Positions 32,162 to 43,300 of a stretch of DNA of 64,000 bases are shown here, one piece after another. The stretch is from Thereva unica (taxonomy: Eukaryota; Arthropoda; Insecta; Diptera; Therevidae), in assembly GCA_949987705.1 (NCBI GenBank), contig OX465282.1:63795922-63859921 (forward strand), given 5' to 3'. Made by a program: the position numbers and the translations under genes. The notes beneath the pieces were generated by a model. It was not told the DNA's origin. It made no database searches and saw only the letters and a list, made by a program, of their open reading frames with translations. Each line of letters opens with the position of its first letter. Position 1 is the first letter of the stretch.

Positions 32162-35100
32162 TTATTTACTAGCTCCGCCCCAACCAAGAAAGCCTTTGAC
32201 AAAACCAGAAATTGTTCCTTTTTTAGCCCCGGGTGACTCCAGTTTATCCTCTAAAGATGGAAACTCAACATGATTCAATGCAAGATCGAAGAAGAGCGGT
32301 TTGCAAGGAATTGCTTGCATTTCTGGTGTCAATTTGAAAACGTTGGGGTTTTTCGTGTTTAGCGATTGGTCTTCCTTGTATTGCGATAAGCGCTCAAATA
32401 GTGGTTTTGAAGACTTCTGTGTTTTCGATGTTAAAATTGAATCCTCTGAAGCATCGTGTTCCAAAACACTATAGGCATGAGCGGAAAATTTGCTCCCTTC
32501 GATAGATGAAATTAGTTTCTTCAAATCCTGCTGCAAATTGAATTTATCTGGTTTGGATTCCAAGGCTTCCTTTGCATATTTCGTCGACCTCTCATACATA
32601 GCAACTGCTTCCTTCCATTTCTTTAAATCCACAAGAGTTAATGCTATATAAAAACATCTAAACGCTTTAAAGGATTTTGTTAAAACTTCAATTTCAGATA
32701 GAAATGAAGTATTTTCTTCCATTCCGGAAATTTGTTGCATTTCAGAGAGATTTTGTAAAATAATTTCAAAATACCTAGTTAAATCCTGAGGTCTTACCCT
32801 CTTTCCTTCTGTTTGTTTAGCTTTTTGGTTCGGATCGTCAAGATTTTGCTTTGCTTGTTCTACAAGACATAAGTTTCGTTCCATGGTCCGATATAAACGG
32901 ATGTAAGACAGATATGCTAAAAGATATTGAATTCCAGAAACTGTTTGACCAGTTGTTACTGATCGTAATTTAGGATCTTGCTTTATTTCATCCTTAACTG
33001 CAGCGATTGCGTCCTTGCAATCCATTAAAACATTTTCAATAAGTTCAATTTTCGCTTCAGTATTCTTAGCTTTTTGCAAGCTCTTGTCAAGTTCCTGGAC
33101 ACTCAAAAGGAACAAGCGTACCTTCTCAGGACGAACGGTAACTTTGCGACCGCGCCATTCGGTAGTTTGAAGGGCCTGACTGCTTTGTGTCTTCGTCTGG
33201 GTTACTAAAACATCCAAATTTTCGAGCAAGCCCTTTGCACGCATTTCTAGCAAATCATCCATAGATGCTCCGTCTCCAATATTATAAGCACAATATCGTA
33301 AGCTCGGTGTTAATTCATCCACCTTCGCCTTGTACAGAGCTTGCTCGTCTTCAGGCAGAGCCTGAGCTAATTTTTCATATATTACTTGTGCCTTTTTCAG
33401 ACTTTCAGCTGCGGACTTCCACAATGCTAACTCAAAATGCAAAGTACCGTGCATCCAAGCAACGTAAGCTTCTGCCTCCAGTTTTGTAAGTGCATCACAA
33501 ACGTCGCTCTATAAAAACAATGATTAAAAAAATATGGTTAAATACATGTGTTTTAGTACTTACGTTGCATAACTCTTGAAGTTGCAGAGCATAAACGCAA
33601 GCTTTTCTAAGTTTACTAACTAAATGAAACTTCTTTCTAGGCTCAGTGTTGGACTCTTGTCGAAGCTAGTAAATTTTTAGAATATATCAATAATATTTAA
33701 ATCAAATTTTACGATTTACCTGCATAGCATAAGCCCATGCCCTTTCAGCAGAAATTAATGGAATATAAATGAAACGCCCATCCGCATTCTTTCCTGTTAA
33801 ATTAGCAATCGTAACATCGCGTCGCTTAAAATGGCGCTTGTCCCCCTGGGGGTATTTGAGAGCCTTTCTAAGACGACGAATACGCCTTGTACAATATCCA
33901 CGATACCGTTGATAATCACCATGCCTCAATCCATGCTGTTGTTGCGCATCCTTGATAAGACGCAATACTATGATTTTTTTAATTAAGGATTAATTAGAAA
34001 ATGTTTTTGTTTTAGTTTGTTGCGATTGAACCCGCCCAATGCAGTGTGGTTACAAACATTTTGGTTTAGATTTTTGCAAAATTCGTGGGTTACAAACAAA
34101 CTTTTTCTTTGTATAAGCCGAAAATTTTCGCTCTAGATGAAACTCAAATATCACCTGATGCGAATTTGACTATCAGGTAATACACAAACGCTCCGCCTAT
34201 AGAGGTTTTGCCATTTTTGGTAATAATGACAGGGCTTACCACATAATTTACAATAACACGTCGATTTAAGTATTTTTGGTTTAAAATCATCATCCCAAAC
34301 AACGTCATATTCCTCAGACAGAGATCCTAACAGAAGAAATGAAGCCTCAACCTCAATATTTAATATTATTTCCGAACAGATGTCGGAATTGGTACCCTCC
34401 AATACTGAGAGTGCAACCATTGTTGCGAACAATTTCTATTTCCACCATGTACACTAGCTGTGTTACTCAAATGGCACCAGTACTTCGGGGCCAAAGACAC
34501 TGAGGTTTTGAAGAAACTAATTCTAAATCAAATTATAGATCACCCCACGAGAGTCCTTGACGCTTAAGTAAGCCCATCTCCTTGACCTTCGACCTTTCTA
34601 CTTCTCATCCAAAGAAGAACTTTGTCGAAATTGATTCACCTCTCAGCAACTCGCACCACCGCCTAGTCAGCGTTAACTCTCATACAAATTTCGTACCCCA
34701 ACCAAACAATCTGAGAGAACTGTGTGGTATTATGGGCAGGACAATTGGCTGGAGCTTACCTATCTTTTTCAGTCCGCTGACTGGGGTGCATTTGCTAATT
34801 TCCCATTCTACCAAATTTGTAAAGCTTAGGTCGAACAGATGATTTATTCGGGAGTTAATAAACGCAATCAATGCTAAAAAAGCAGGGTTCAACGCGTTCA
34901 AGAGTTCTCCATTCGTGAATACATCAAACTAAGAAATGCCTGCAAATTTATCATCAGGAAAGTCAAATTATCATTTAATAAGTGAGAAATTAATTTTTTG
35001 ATTTTAACTCCCAGGCCAACTCCATTACCTAGAAAATTTTTACTGTATTCAAGGGATAGCTGATAAATCTTCTATGGCCTATAATACTTCGTGTGTTCGA

Positions 35101-38100
35101 CCCACTCAACGGACAGGGTCTTTTTCAGGACCGGTGTATAAGTGCCTCAAAGACCATAATGTTAACAAATCCATTGGACCTGTCACTAGACTGCCTCATC
35201 TTTAGCTTAACCTCTGCGCAGACCCTTTGCCCTTTCATACTTCTCCGGAGTTTATACAGGCGCCTTCCGTTCACACATGTTCAGCCGATACCGTAAAAAT
35301 GTGATTCCAACAAGGGTCTCCTAGCGCCTAATAGCAATTACTTCCATTTTATTCAGAATCTGGGAGTCGATAAGCTCATGGGGTACCTAAATTCCAGCCA
35401 AATGGTGAATGACATACGGTCATAGATAAAAAAGGGGGCCACCGGCAACTAAGGATGTGGATCACGAGTTACCTCTCTGGCCGTTCAATTAAGGTGGTAT
35501 TGGACGACGTGGATCAATTTTATCATCCGCTCTTTTCATAATATAAATGAACTGCTCCCAATCCCATACAACCCACTCCACAAGTTTACTGATAGTAGTA
35601 CTTTGATGTACTCTTAGGCCTTCTAAGAGAGGTACAAGACAAGCACATGCCAGGCCGTCTCTCTATGATCGTGGACCCTTAGCTGGCCCACCTCGATTTT
35701 GTAACATAACTGGCCTATGGGGTGTCTACGCACCCCACGCGAAAAAATCATTTCCATGGAAAATATGCAATATTGACCGTTAAAAAAATCAAGGGGGGGT
35801 CTTTGACAACCCTTTTTTATGTACTAATAGTTGAGAGATATTTTTATTACAACGACAGAAAAAAATTAAAAGTGCGAAAAAACATGATAACACGACATTT
35901 TGCTTCAAAAAATCAAAACTCCCTATATTTTTTGATTGTGTGGACTCCCGCACCCGCGTAAAAGCAATGTAAATAGCTCCATCTAACACACAACCTTCAA
36001 GATAGTGTACTTCTGTGGTCCCGCATATATTATTTTCAAGATTTATATCATGAAAAACGGTTTTTTTAGATCTGGGGGGTCCCAGGTCCAGCTAAGGGTT
36101 AATGTTTCCAAAATGGAGTACTGTCGTATGAAAACCCCCAAGATTCAGGTCCAGCTAAGGGTTAATGTTTCCAAAATGGAGTACTGTCGTATGAAAATCC
36201 CCAAGATTAGTTCTTAAAAACATCGATGTTTTAAAACATCGATGGTGCCACGACAAACATCGATGTTAAACAACATCGGCTATAAGAACGATACATCGAT
36301 GTTTTCCCGATATTTTAATTATATCATCCATCATATGAATTAAAACGTAGTTAGAGACATTTTAATGAACATAAAATAACTAGACTCACATTTTAAATTA
36401 TGTAAGTATATAACTATAACTATTCTGTATTTAAGCAACAATCTAATCATTTTTTTTAACTGATTTTAACCCAAAACTTTAGCTAAATTCCTATAGCGCT
36501 ATAGCAAGCTAACTTGACATAAGCAAGCAATCGTACAAATATATTATTTCGCAGTAATTGGAACACATATCTTAATTGTGTCTGTGACAAATATAATAAT
36601 AATAAATTACTGACAAATAGGGCGCTTCCAGAAATTCAGCCAACTGTAGTAGTCGGAGCAGTCAACTTTTCAAATATTCAGTTAAAGATGAAATTTGTAA
36701 GCAAACAGAGCAAGCATTTGAATTCGTTTGCATTTGACTACTCTGACTGCTGTAGTCGGCTGAATTTTTGAAAGCGCCCTTATTTCGCAGTAATTGAAAC
36801 ACGTATCTTAATTGTGTTTGTGACAAATATGAAATCTATAGTAATTCACTTTCTTACCGCTGCGATAGCAAAAACGCAACAAAACAGTGAGTAAATAAGT
36901 CATGGCAACCACGATGTCGATGTTTAACAGTTTTGCTGTCGATGTATCGTCCACCAAAACATCGATGTTTGCCTGCGATGTATCGATGTTTTGTAAATAT
37001 CGAGGTATCATTTGCATACCTAGTTGATATCGCTTGGCACTAGAAAAAACACCTAAAAGAGAGCTTTTTGTAATAATCTATTGACTTATAGCGACCCCTC
37101 TATTTGAGTTTCCATCTTAACGACGTAAAATTTGCGTTCTTAGTTTTCGTTGGTACTCGTTTTCTTGCTAGAAGCCTGGGATATACGTCATAATCCAGAA
37201 AGACAAAATCCAGAATGACAAAATCCAGAAATGACAAAATCCAGAAACGACAAAATCCAGAAATGACAAAATCCAGAAACGACAAAATCCAGAAACGACA
37301 AAATCCAGAAATGACAAAATCCAGAATAAAAAATCGCGCGATTTTTTATTCTGTATTTTTTCTGGATTTTTTCTAATATTATTAGTAAAAATAATGGTAA
37401 TAATAATCGAAACATTTTTAATAAATAATAAAGTTGATAACATAAATAAATAACATAAATCGAAACAGACATTCCTTTCTAGACCAACTTCAATTATAAG
37501 TTTGTTTTGCTAATTCGGCAAAATCAGGATTTTGTCGTTTCTGGATTTTGTCGTTTCTGGATTTTGTCATTTCTGGATTTTGTCGTTTCGGGATTTTTAA
37601 AAGTTTTCTGGATTTTGTCGCTTCTGGATTTTGACTTGCTGGATTTTGGCATGATCCCAGAAGCCTGAAATCTTACCTATCCCTTCCCTCTTTGCTGTTA
37701 AACTACATTTCCACAGAGCTCATTACTCCAGAATTTTGAGATAAATTTCCTTTCTAAATTATTTTCTGTTGAACTGAATTGCCATCTTTCGAACTAGGTT
37801 TGTAACATGTTATCTCACTCACTTTTTGTCTTGTCACTCGGCTTTGAGAATAGCACTTTTAAAAGTGACGTGACAAAAATGTGCGGTGAGAGAAAAATCT
37901 CCAGCTAAATCTACAAATCCTACATTCGGCCTCGACATGATTATAATTACAATTCGTGCCCCAAAAATCGCCTCGACAAGGTGCAAAATCGTGCCCTCAA
38001 ACTCATTGGTGATGGCATCTTCCGCACCTCTATATACCCTTTTAGCTATCGTAGGAATGTAGCAGCCCTTTCTATACTTTATAGCTATTATCAGAGCGAC

Positions 38101-39734
38101 TGTTCCACTGAAATTTGTGTGTTCTATCATTGCTTATGTTCCAATTTAATTGCGAATGTGCAATTGCAAATGTCAACGACTAGTGGTTTGATCTAAACGG
38201 GAAAGAAATAGAAGACGCGAAATAAACTTTAATTAGCCACAATTAACGCCGTGTTTTTAGTTAGGCTTGAGATTCTGAAGACCTAAATACGCCCCTGAAA
38301 AGACGAATTTTACTCCCCTCAGAAATGACAAAGCGGCAGCACTAGTATCTGGGCTCTATTGCGGAACACAGCTAAAATTTCTACAAGCTTATCGCATTGG
38401 CGGAAATTGCGGCTATAGCCGTCATAAGTTTACCTCCTCAAAAACAATTGACGGCTGTTGCAGTCATGGGATAAAAGTTGTATTTGAAAAAAACGCTACG
38501 CAAATGACGGGAATAGCCATCACAATATTTTAGGCCCTAATCTACATTAAACCGATCCCATAACATTCCGAACACATTAAATATAAAAAAAATTCCTCAA
38601 ATACCGAATATCTATAAATATATTAACATATAAAAAAAAGTGTGTTTTTTCAAACGGCATGCTATAAAAGTGTCCGTTAATGGGTTATGTATATGTATAT
38701 CCTTAACAAATATGAAACAGTTGTTATCAGTAAATGGAAAAATATAAGATCACGATAAACTATGGAAATAAGACATTAAAAATTGGGCTTTTACGAGTTG
38801 TGGTATTTCGATACCGTGAGTGAACAGCTGAAAAAATCTTTTCTGGAAGATTCTCCGTGTTTTAGATAATGTTGCTTGTCTTCTTTATCAATGTCTTCCT
38901 TTTGGGTGTACAATAATTTGGAAGCTTGATATTAAAAAATTGTGCTAAGCACAGTGGAAACAATTTTGTTTGCCTTTTCCGGATTTAATTCCTTTGGTTT
39001 TCTAAATACTCTAAATTTTGCACTTGCTATGTTTTTTCAATTATCCTGCGAGCACACGACAATCTATAGTTAAAAATTATCTGATACAGTCAAATATCGA
39101 AATGAAAATGGCTGCATAATGTAAGGAGTGAAGGAGTTAATACGAACATTTACCAAGAATATTCGTTCATAGCCAGCAAGTAGCCGATGTATGCAGTTAA
39201 GATAAATCGAATAATAAATAGTACTTTAACCCATATTACCTGTTTTCCAAAATTCGAGCAAAGTTCTCCCAAGCAGTTGGCTTCTACTCGTAGCTACTGC
39301 TCAACATAGGCATGAGTAGCTAGTAGCGAGAACTTGGCCCGAATTTTGGAACATAGCTATTGATACACTCAACACCGACTTCTAAGGTGAACTTGATTCG
39401 CCTATTACAATGCTATGTTAGTATGCTCTAGATTCTATAGTTGATTATAGAGACAATTAGAAATGTAAGAACTGCAAAAATATATGTACAAGATGAATTG
39501 TCAAAGCTAAATAAATTAAACCACGGATAAATAATCACGTTCCTTAAAAATATTCACTAAATTTGTTCAGTTATGTTAATTCCACTTTGAGGTTATGTAT
39601 ACTTAGAATAAGCAGTTTCATTTAAAAAGGATACTTTCTATTGAATATATCTTTTGTTTTTCAATAACAACTTCTACTTCCACTTTTTCCTCATTTTTCT
39701 CGCGATTTTCTTGTGGATTTGTCTCTTCGCCCAT
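32162..39734 (-). CDS. Srp68: Signal recognition particle subunit SRP68
   Basis: SRP68 pairs with SRP72 and binds 7SL RNA in the signal recognition particle, which targets nascent secretory proteins to the ER. Coding exons on the minus strand are 39635-39734, 33720-33967, 33564-33665 and 32162-33508. They join in frame to 598 codons plus stop, close to the usual length of about 600. The N-terminal RNA-binding domain begins with SIEILRLIKDAQQQHG across the first junction, then GLRHGDYQRYRGYCTRRIRR. The C-terminus has IPCKPLFFDLALNHVEFPSL, the conserved segment in the SRP72-binding part, and a Gly/Phe-rich end. Introns use GT-AG sites and measure 5667, 54 and 55 bp. The long first intron is full of transposon remains. 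It is divergent from ABCE1. Identification is certain; exon 1 was found by frame and phase. Confidence 0.95.
34550..35720 (+). pseudogene. Decayed Jockey/CR1-type LINE
   Basis: Reading across frames, 34580-34990 gives the end of the endonuclease and the linker (DNWLELTYLFQSADWGAFAN, then IYSGVNK). The stretch 35080-35560 gives worn reverse transcriptase motifs, including YLSGRSIKVVLDDV. Stops are frequent. It is inserted in SRP68 intron 1, antisense to the gene. Confidence 0.65.
36084..36209 (+). repeat. 63-bp tandem duplication
   Basis: Two copies start at 36084 and 36147 with AGGTCCAGCTAAGGGTTAAT and differ at only one or two bases. The unit is 21 codons, so a 70-codon frame passes through both; it has no recognisable domain. 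Confidence 0.9.
36215..37015. repeat. Clusters of ACATCGATGT palindromes
   Basis: AACATCGATGTT-type palindromes occur several times at 36222-36306 and again at 36915-36995. The two clusters roughly mirror each other and may be the ends of one inverted-repeat element about 0.8 kb long, into which the MITE at 36620-36779 was inserted. The outer border is uncertain. Confidence 0.55.
36620..36779. mobile_element. Hairpin MITE with GGGCGCTT ends
   Basis: GGGCGCTTCCAGAAATTCAG at the left pairs with the reverse complement at the right (TGAATTTTTGAAAGCGCCC). It shares its outermost bases with the hairpin MITE at 1787-1905, so both probably use one transposase. A 53-bp sequence beginning TTATTTCGCAGTAATTG lies both before it (36544-36596) and directly after it (36780-36832). 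Confidence 0.78.
37178..37658. mobile_element. Tandem-array transposon, TSD AGAAGCCT (copy 2)
   Basis: The same structure as the element at 2075-3096 but 481 bp long: GGGATATACG start, AATCCAGAAACGACAA-type array, palindrome around AAATCGCGCGATTT, inverted array, ATGATCCC end. AGAAGCCT flanks both sides (37170-37177 and 37659-37666). Translated frames rich in FWILSFLDFV are artefacts of the array. Confidence 0.92.
37960..38192 (+). pseudogene. LINE RT C-terminal remnant
   Basis: The frame includes LDKVQNRALKLIGDGIF-like sequence and YRRNVAALSILYSYYQSDCS, the conserved region after the RT of Jockey/CR1 elements. It is truncated on both sides and antisense to SRP68, within its first intron. 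Confidence 0.7.
38193..39244. other. Intronic DNA of SRP68, nothing recognised
   Basis: AT-rich sequence with scattered short frames. No domain, no clear inverted repeat. Confidence 0.4.
39245..39351. repeat. 107-bp foldback
   Basis: TTCCAAAATTCGAGCAAAGT and the following bases pair with AACTTGGCCCGAATTTTGGAA at the right; the middle contains GAGTAGCTA/TAGCTACT words. Probably a small MITE in the SRP68 intron. Confidence 0.65.
39635..39734 (-). CDS. Srp68: SRP68 coding exon 1
   Basis: ATG at 39734 opens an acidic, charged N-terminus (MGEETNPQENREKNEEK...) that runs to IYSIE plus one base, followed by a GTATCC donor at 39634. Its phase matches the acceptor at 33968, and the junction gives SIEILRLIKD. 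The frame also stays open for a few codons past the donor, so a simple ORF scan would miss the splice. Confidence 0.85.
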
Positions 39735-40324
39735 AGTGAACCGTATCGTTGGCAATAACTTTAAGAAACGTCACCTTACTACTTTCGAAAATAATATATC
39801 TTCTTCTTTAAAAATAACATTTGAAGTGCTTGTACCTAGAAACATTTTGCATTCCAAGAAAGTTAAATAATAATTAATTTTATTTCCTCATTTATTATTA
39901 GTCAAATTGTATTGTCTATGAACGAATTCTTATAAATTTTAAAATTTTTTAATTTTTTTTTACAAACAAATTTTCCTACATTTTATTAATTTTTGTTAAA
40001 TTTATCTGCTTTTTGATCAGCTGTTTCATTAAGAATAAATTTCCTGAACCGTCCCTTTCGAAAGTTGAGGTTGATTAGACAGGCTGACACGCAGGGTGTT
40101 CGCCTTTAAACCAACTAATATTGCAATATTTCTTTCAGGTAAATTGTTTTAATCAGATAGTAATGAAATTGTAATTGTGTAAAATATAAAATTATTGGAT
40201 TAAGATGTTTAAAATAAGTATAATATTAAATTTTTGATTGAGGTTATATTGCAGTAGTGAATTGTGTTAACGCGGCACACTTTTCTTGTAAAGTATTTAA
40301 TAATTATTAAAAATTTATTTTAGC
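39735..40324. promoter_or_regulatory. Divergent SRP68-ABCE1 promoter region
   Basis: The two start codons face away from each other across 590 bp, with no recognisable transposon between them. The region must contain the 5' UTRs and start sites of both genes unless further upstream exons exist. I did not identify a TATA box or a specific factor site with confidence. Bidirectional control is inferred from the arrangement. Confidence 0.6.
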
Positions 40325-43300
40325 ATGTCTAGAAATAAAGGACATGAAGAAACCGACAAGCAAACTCGTATTGCTATAGTAAGTGATGATAAGTGCAAGC
40401 CAAAAAGATGCAGACAAGAATGTAAAAAGTCTTGTCCTGTTGTCCGTATGGGAAAGCTTTGCATTGAAGTAACTCCCAACTCTAAACTAGCTTCTCTATC
40501 TGAAGAACTGTGCATTGGATGTGGTATTTGTGTCAAGGTAATTACATTCAAATACTTAATCATTGATTCTGAGCTGGCATTAATTGCAGAAATGTCCTTT
40601 TGATGCTATTACCATCATAAACATCCCCAGTAACTTGGATAAACACACAACGCATCGCTACTCGAAGAATTCTTTCAAACTGCATCGTTTACCCATTCCT
40701 CGTCCTGGGGAAGTTTTAGGTCTTGTCGGTCAAAACGGTATCGGAAAGTCCACAGCGCTTAAAATTTTAGCTGGTAAACAGAAACCGAATTTGGGGCGGT
40801 ATGCTGATCCACCAGATTGGACAGAGATCTTGGCATATTTCCGTGGTTCTGAACTTCAAAACTATTTCACAAAAATTTTAGAAGATGACTTAAAAGCAAT
40901 TATTAAGCCACAGTATGTGGATCAAATCCCTAAAGCTGTTAAAGGCACTGTGTGTGCCTTAATGGATAAGAAAGATGAACGGAAAAATCAGGACGAAATT
41001 TGTGGAATGCTTGACTTAAAGCATATTCGTGATCGGGAGATTGCTGCATTATCAGGAGGAGAACTTCAAAGATTTGCCTGTGCCATGGTCTGTATTCAAA
41101 ATGGTGATATTTTAATGTTTGACGAACCTTCTTCCTACCTCGATGTTAAGCAAAGATTAAATGCTGCTGTGACAATTCGGCATTTAATCCATCCAGATAA
41201 GTAAGATTTTAAAGATTAATCTTGAGTGGTATTAATTGCTGTTTCTTTAAAGATTTATTATTGTCGTCGAGCATGACTTGTCAGTACTGGACTATCTTTC
41301 CGATTTTATTTGCTGTTTGTATGGTGTTCCTGGGTGCTATGGTGTCGTTACTATGCCCTTCTCTGTCCGTGAAGGTATTAATATCTTTTTAGACGGATTT
41401 GTGCCTACGGAAAATATGAGATTTAGGACTGAATCTCTGACATTTAAAGTAATTTTGTAAATTTTTCGAGTATTTCGCCATTGTAGAATTATTGTAGGTT
41501 TCGGAATCGGCAACAGAAGAAGAAATCAAGAGAATGAATCACTACGTTTATCCAAAAATGAGCAAAACATTAGGAAGTTTTAAGTTAACAGTACAAGAAG
41601 GCCACTTCAGTGATTCTGAAATTTTGGTTTTGCTCGGTGAGAATGGAACTGGAAAAACTACTTTTATCCGTATACTTGCTGGTAACTTAGAACCGGATGA
41701 AGGCTCAGGTAAGTTTACCATAACGTAACATTAGCAACAATTTTTTTTTGGACCCGAATTTATAGCATTTATCCCGAAAAACAGTAGTGTGAGAACGTAA
41801 AAGTTCAAATACATATATTTATTTAAGTAGTAAAGGGCATGCGGGTCTCGCATTTATTGCAAATGGCCCTTGAAAATGCAAGTGTAAGTTTAGTGATACG
41901 GGCCGTGGTAGTCCTATAAACAAGGGAATCCGCAACTAGAGCGTTTTTTAAAAATTTCAATAAGCCATGATTTAAACTTCATAAAGTATATTATAAGGCC
42001 AGGTTTGCATTAGAAATTTATTCGCCGAACTTCTCCTTATTCGTGGAGTGTAAACGCTTTCTCGATTCCTCAATGTAGATTTTTTATGTTCGGCGAATAA
42101 AATTCTCTATTTAGTGTAAACAGCAGACTGAATTTTTTCGGCAGAATTTTCGAACTCCTGGAGTTGAGATATTCAGGTTGCTAAGTTCTGGAATCAAAAT
42201 ATTCTCTCTGATAAATCCATTTTAAAAGTGTCAGTATGTAAACCCTCACATTTATTTAATAGATATTGAGAAGTTCTGGCTGATCTAGTTACGGTAATAA
42301 ATTCGGTTTTCTAATAAAATGGGTATGTATTAAATATTTTATGATTGTATTGAGGTCAAGGAGAATAAATTTCATGAGTAGAATAAATTCAACTGAACAC
42401 AGAAGTTCAGCGTGATCAAGTATGTTAATCGAGCAAGTGTACATTGTGTTTCCTATTACTTGTGCTTAAAAAATTAAATTCTGTGGGAGACATCCTCAAA
42501 AAATTCCGCAATCTCAATTCGAAGTTGTTTTAATACTTGGATGAAAGCACAACATATATTTCTTTTTAAAAGCCATTCATGGGACCATAATGAACGTTTT
42601 TTGAAGTGTAAACTTCTACAGGCACGTTGGGCATTTTTGGCCTGGCCTTATTTGGTATTTTTCGACATAAGCTCAGGTGGAAAAGTACGAAATAGAGCCA
42701 GTTTTGGCAATATACAATTGTATATAACTTCAAAAGTAAAGGCAGCATAAAAATTCATAGGAAATTCTCCAAGCTTTCCAAATATGGAAAAAAAATATTA
42801 GTTAATTACTTGGAGAAAAGGGCGGTTGAAGTTGAAATTTTAGTGAAAAAAAACCAAAATTTTGGCTTTGAAGACTCATATCGATGGACGTTGGTGGTTT
42901 GGAACCTTAACTTTTACTGTTTTAGATAGGAGGGAGTATACTGCGTGCATTGCTACCTTATAGCATGTTCACACCGACTTGGTTACCACTATTGAGATGG
43001 TTTCAAGCGTTAACCATGATAATTTTGATGGTTTGTGCATGGTTTGCCATAGATATTCAAACCAAGCAAAAATCGCAAACCAAGCAAAATTTCAATGGTT
43101 AACGGGTTTAACCACGATAATTAACTGGCATGAATGCCATCTATCACTGAAAGTTTACAACAATCTACCAAAATTTGTTGTAAACAGACATTGAAATTTG
43201 AAATTTGTCGCTGAAATTAAAATGAGTCATGCAGGACCGCCAACGAAAAAAAGATCTGTTTGGTCCACAAGGGTAAGGGTTAAAAGGAAATAGGAAAAAG

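Larger units (their letters stand above)
33968..39634 (-). other. SRP68 intron 1 (5.7 kb), transposon-filled
   Basis: The intron has a GT donor at 39634-39633 and AG acceptor at 33969-33968, with a pyrimidine-poor but AT-rich tract. It contains a LINE wreck (34550-35720), a tandem duplication, ACATCGATGT palindromes, a GGGCGC MITE, a tandem-array element, a second LINE end and a small foldback. A 93-codon minus frame at 34432-34151 has no recognisable domain. Confidence 0.85.

Noticed and set aside
34151..34432. 93-codon minus frame upstream of SRP68 exon 2, tested as SRP68 exon 1
   Set aside because: Its ends do not give the conserved SIEILRLIKD junction, while the exon at 39635-39734 does with correct splice phase.
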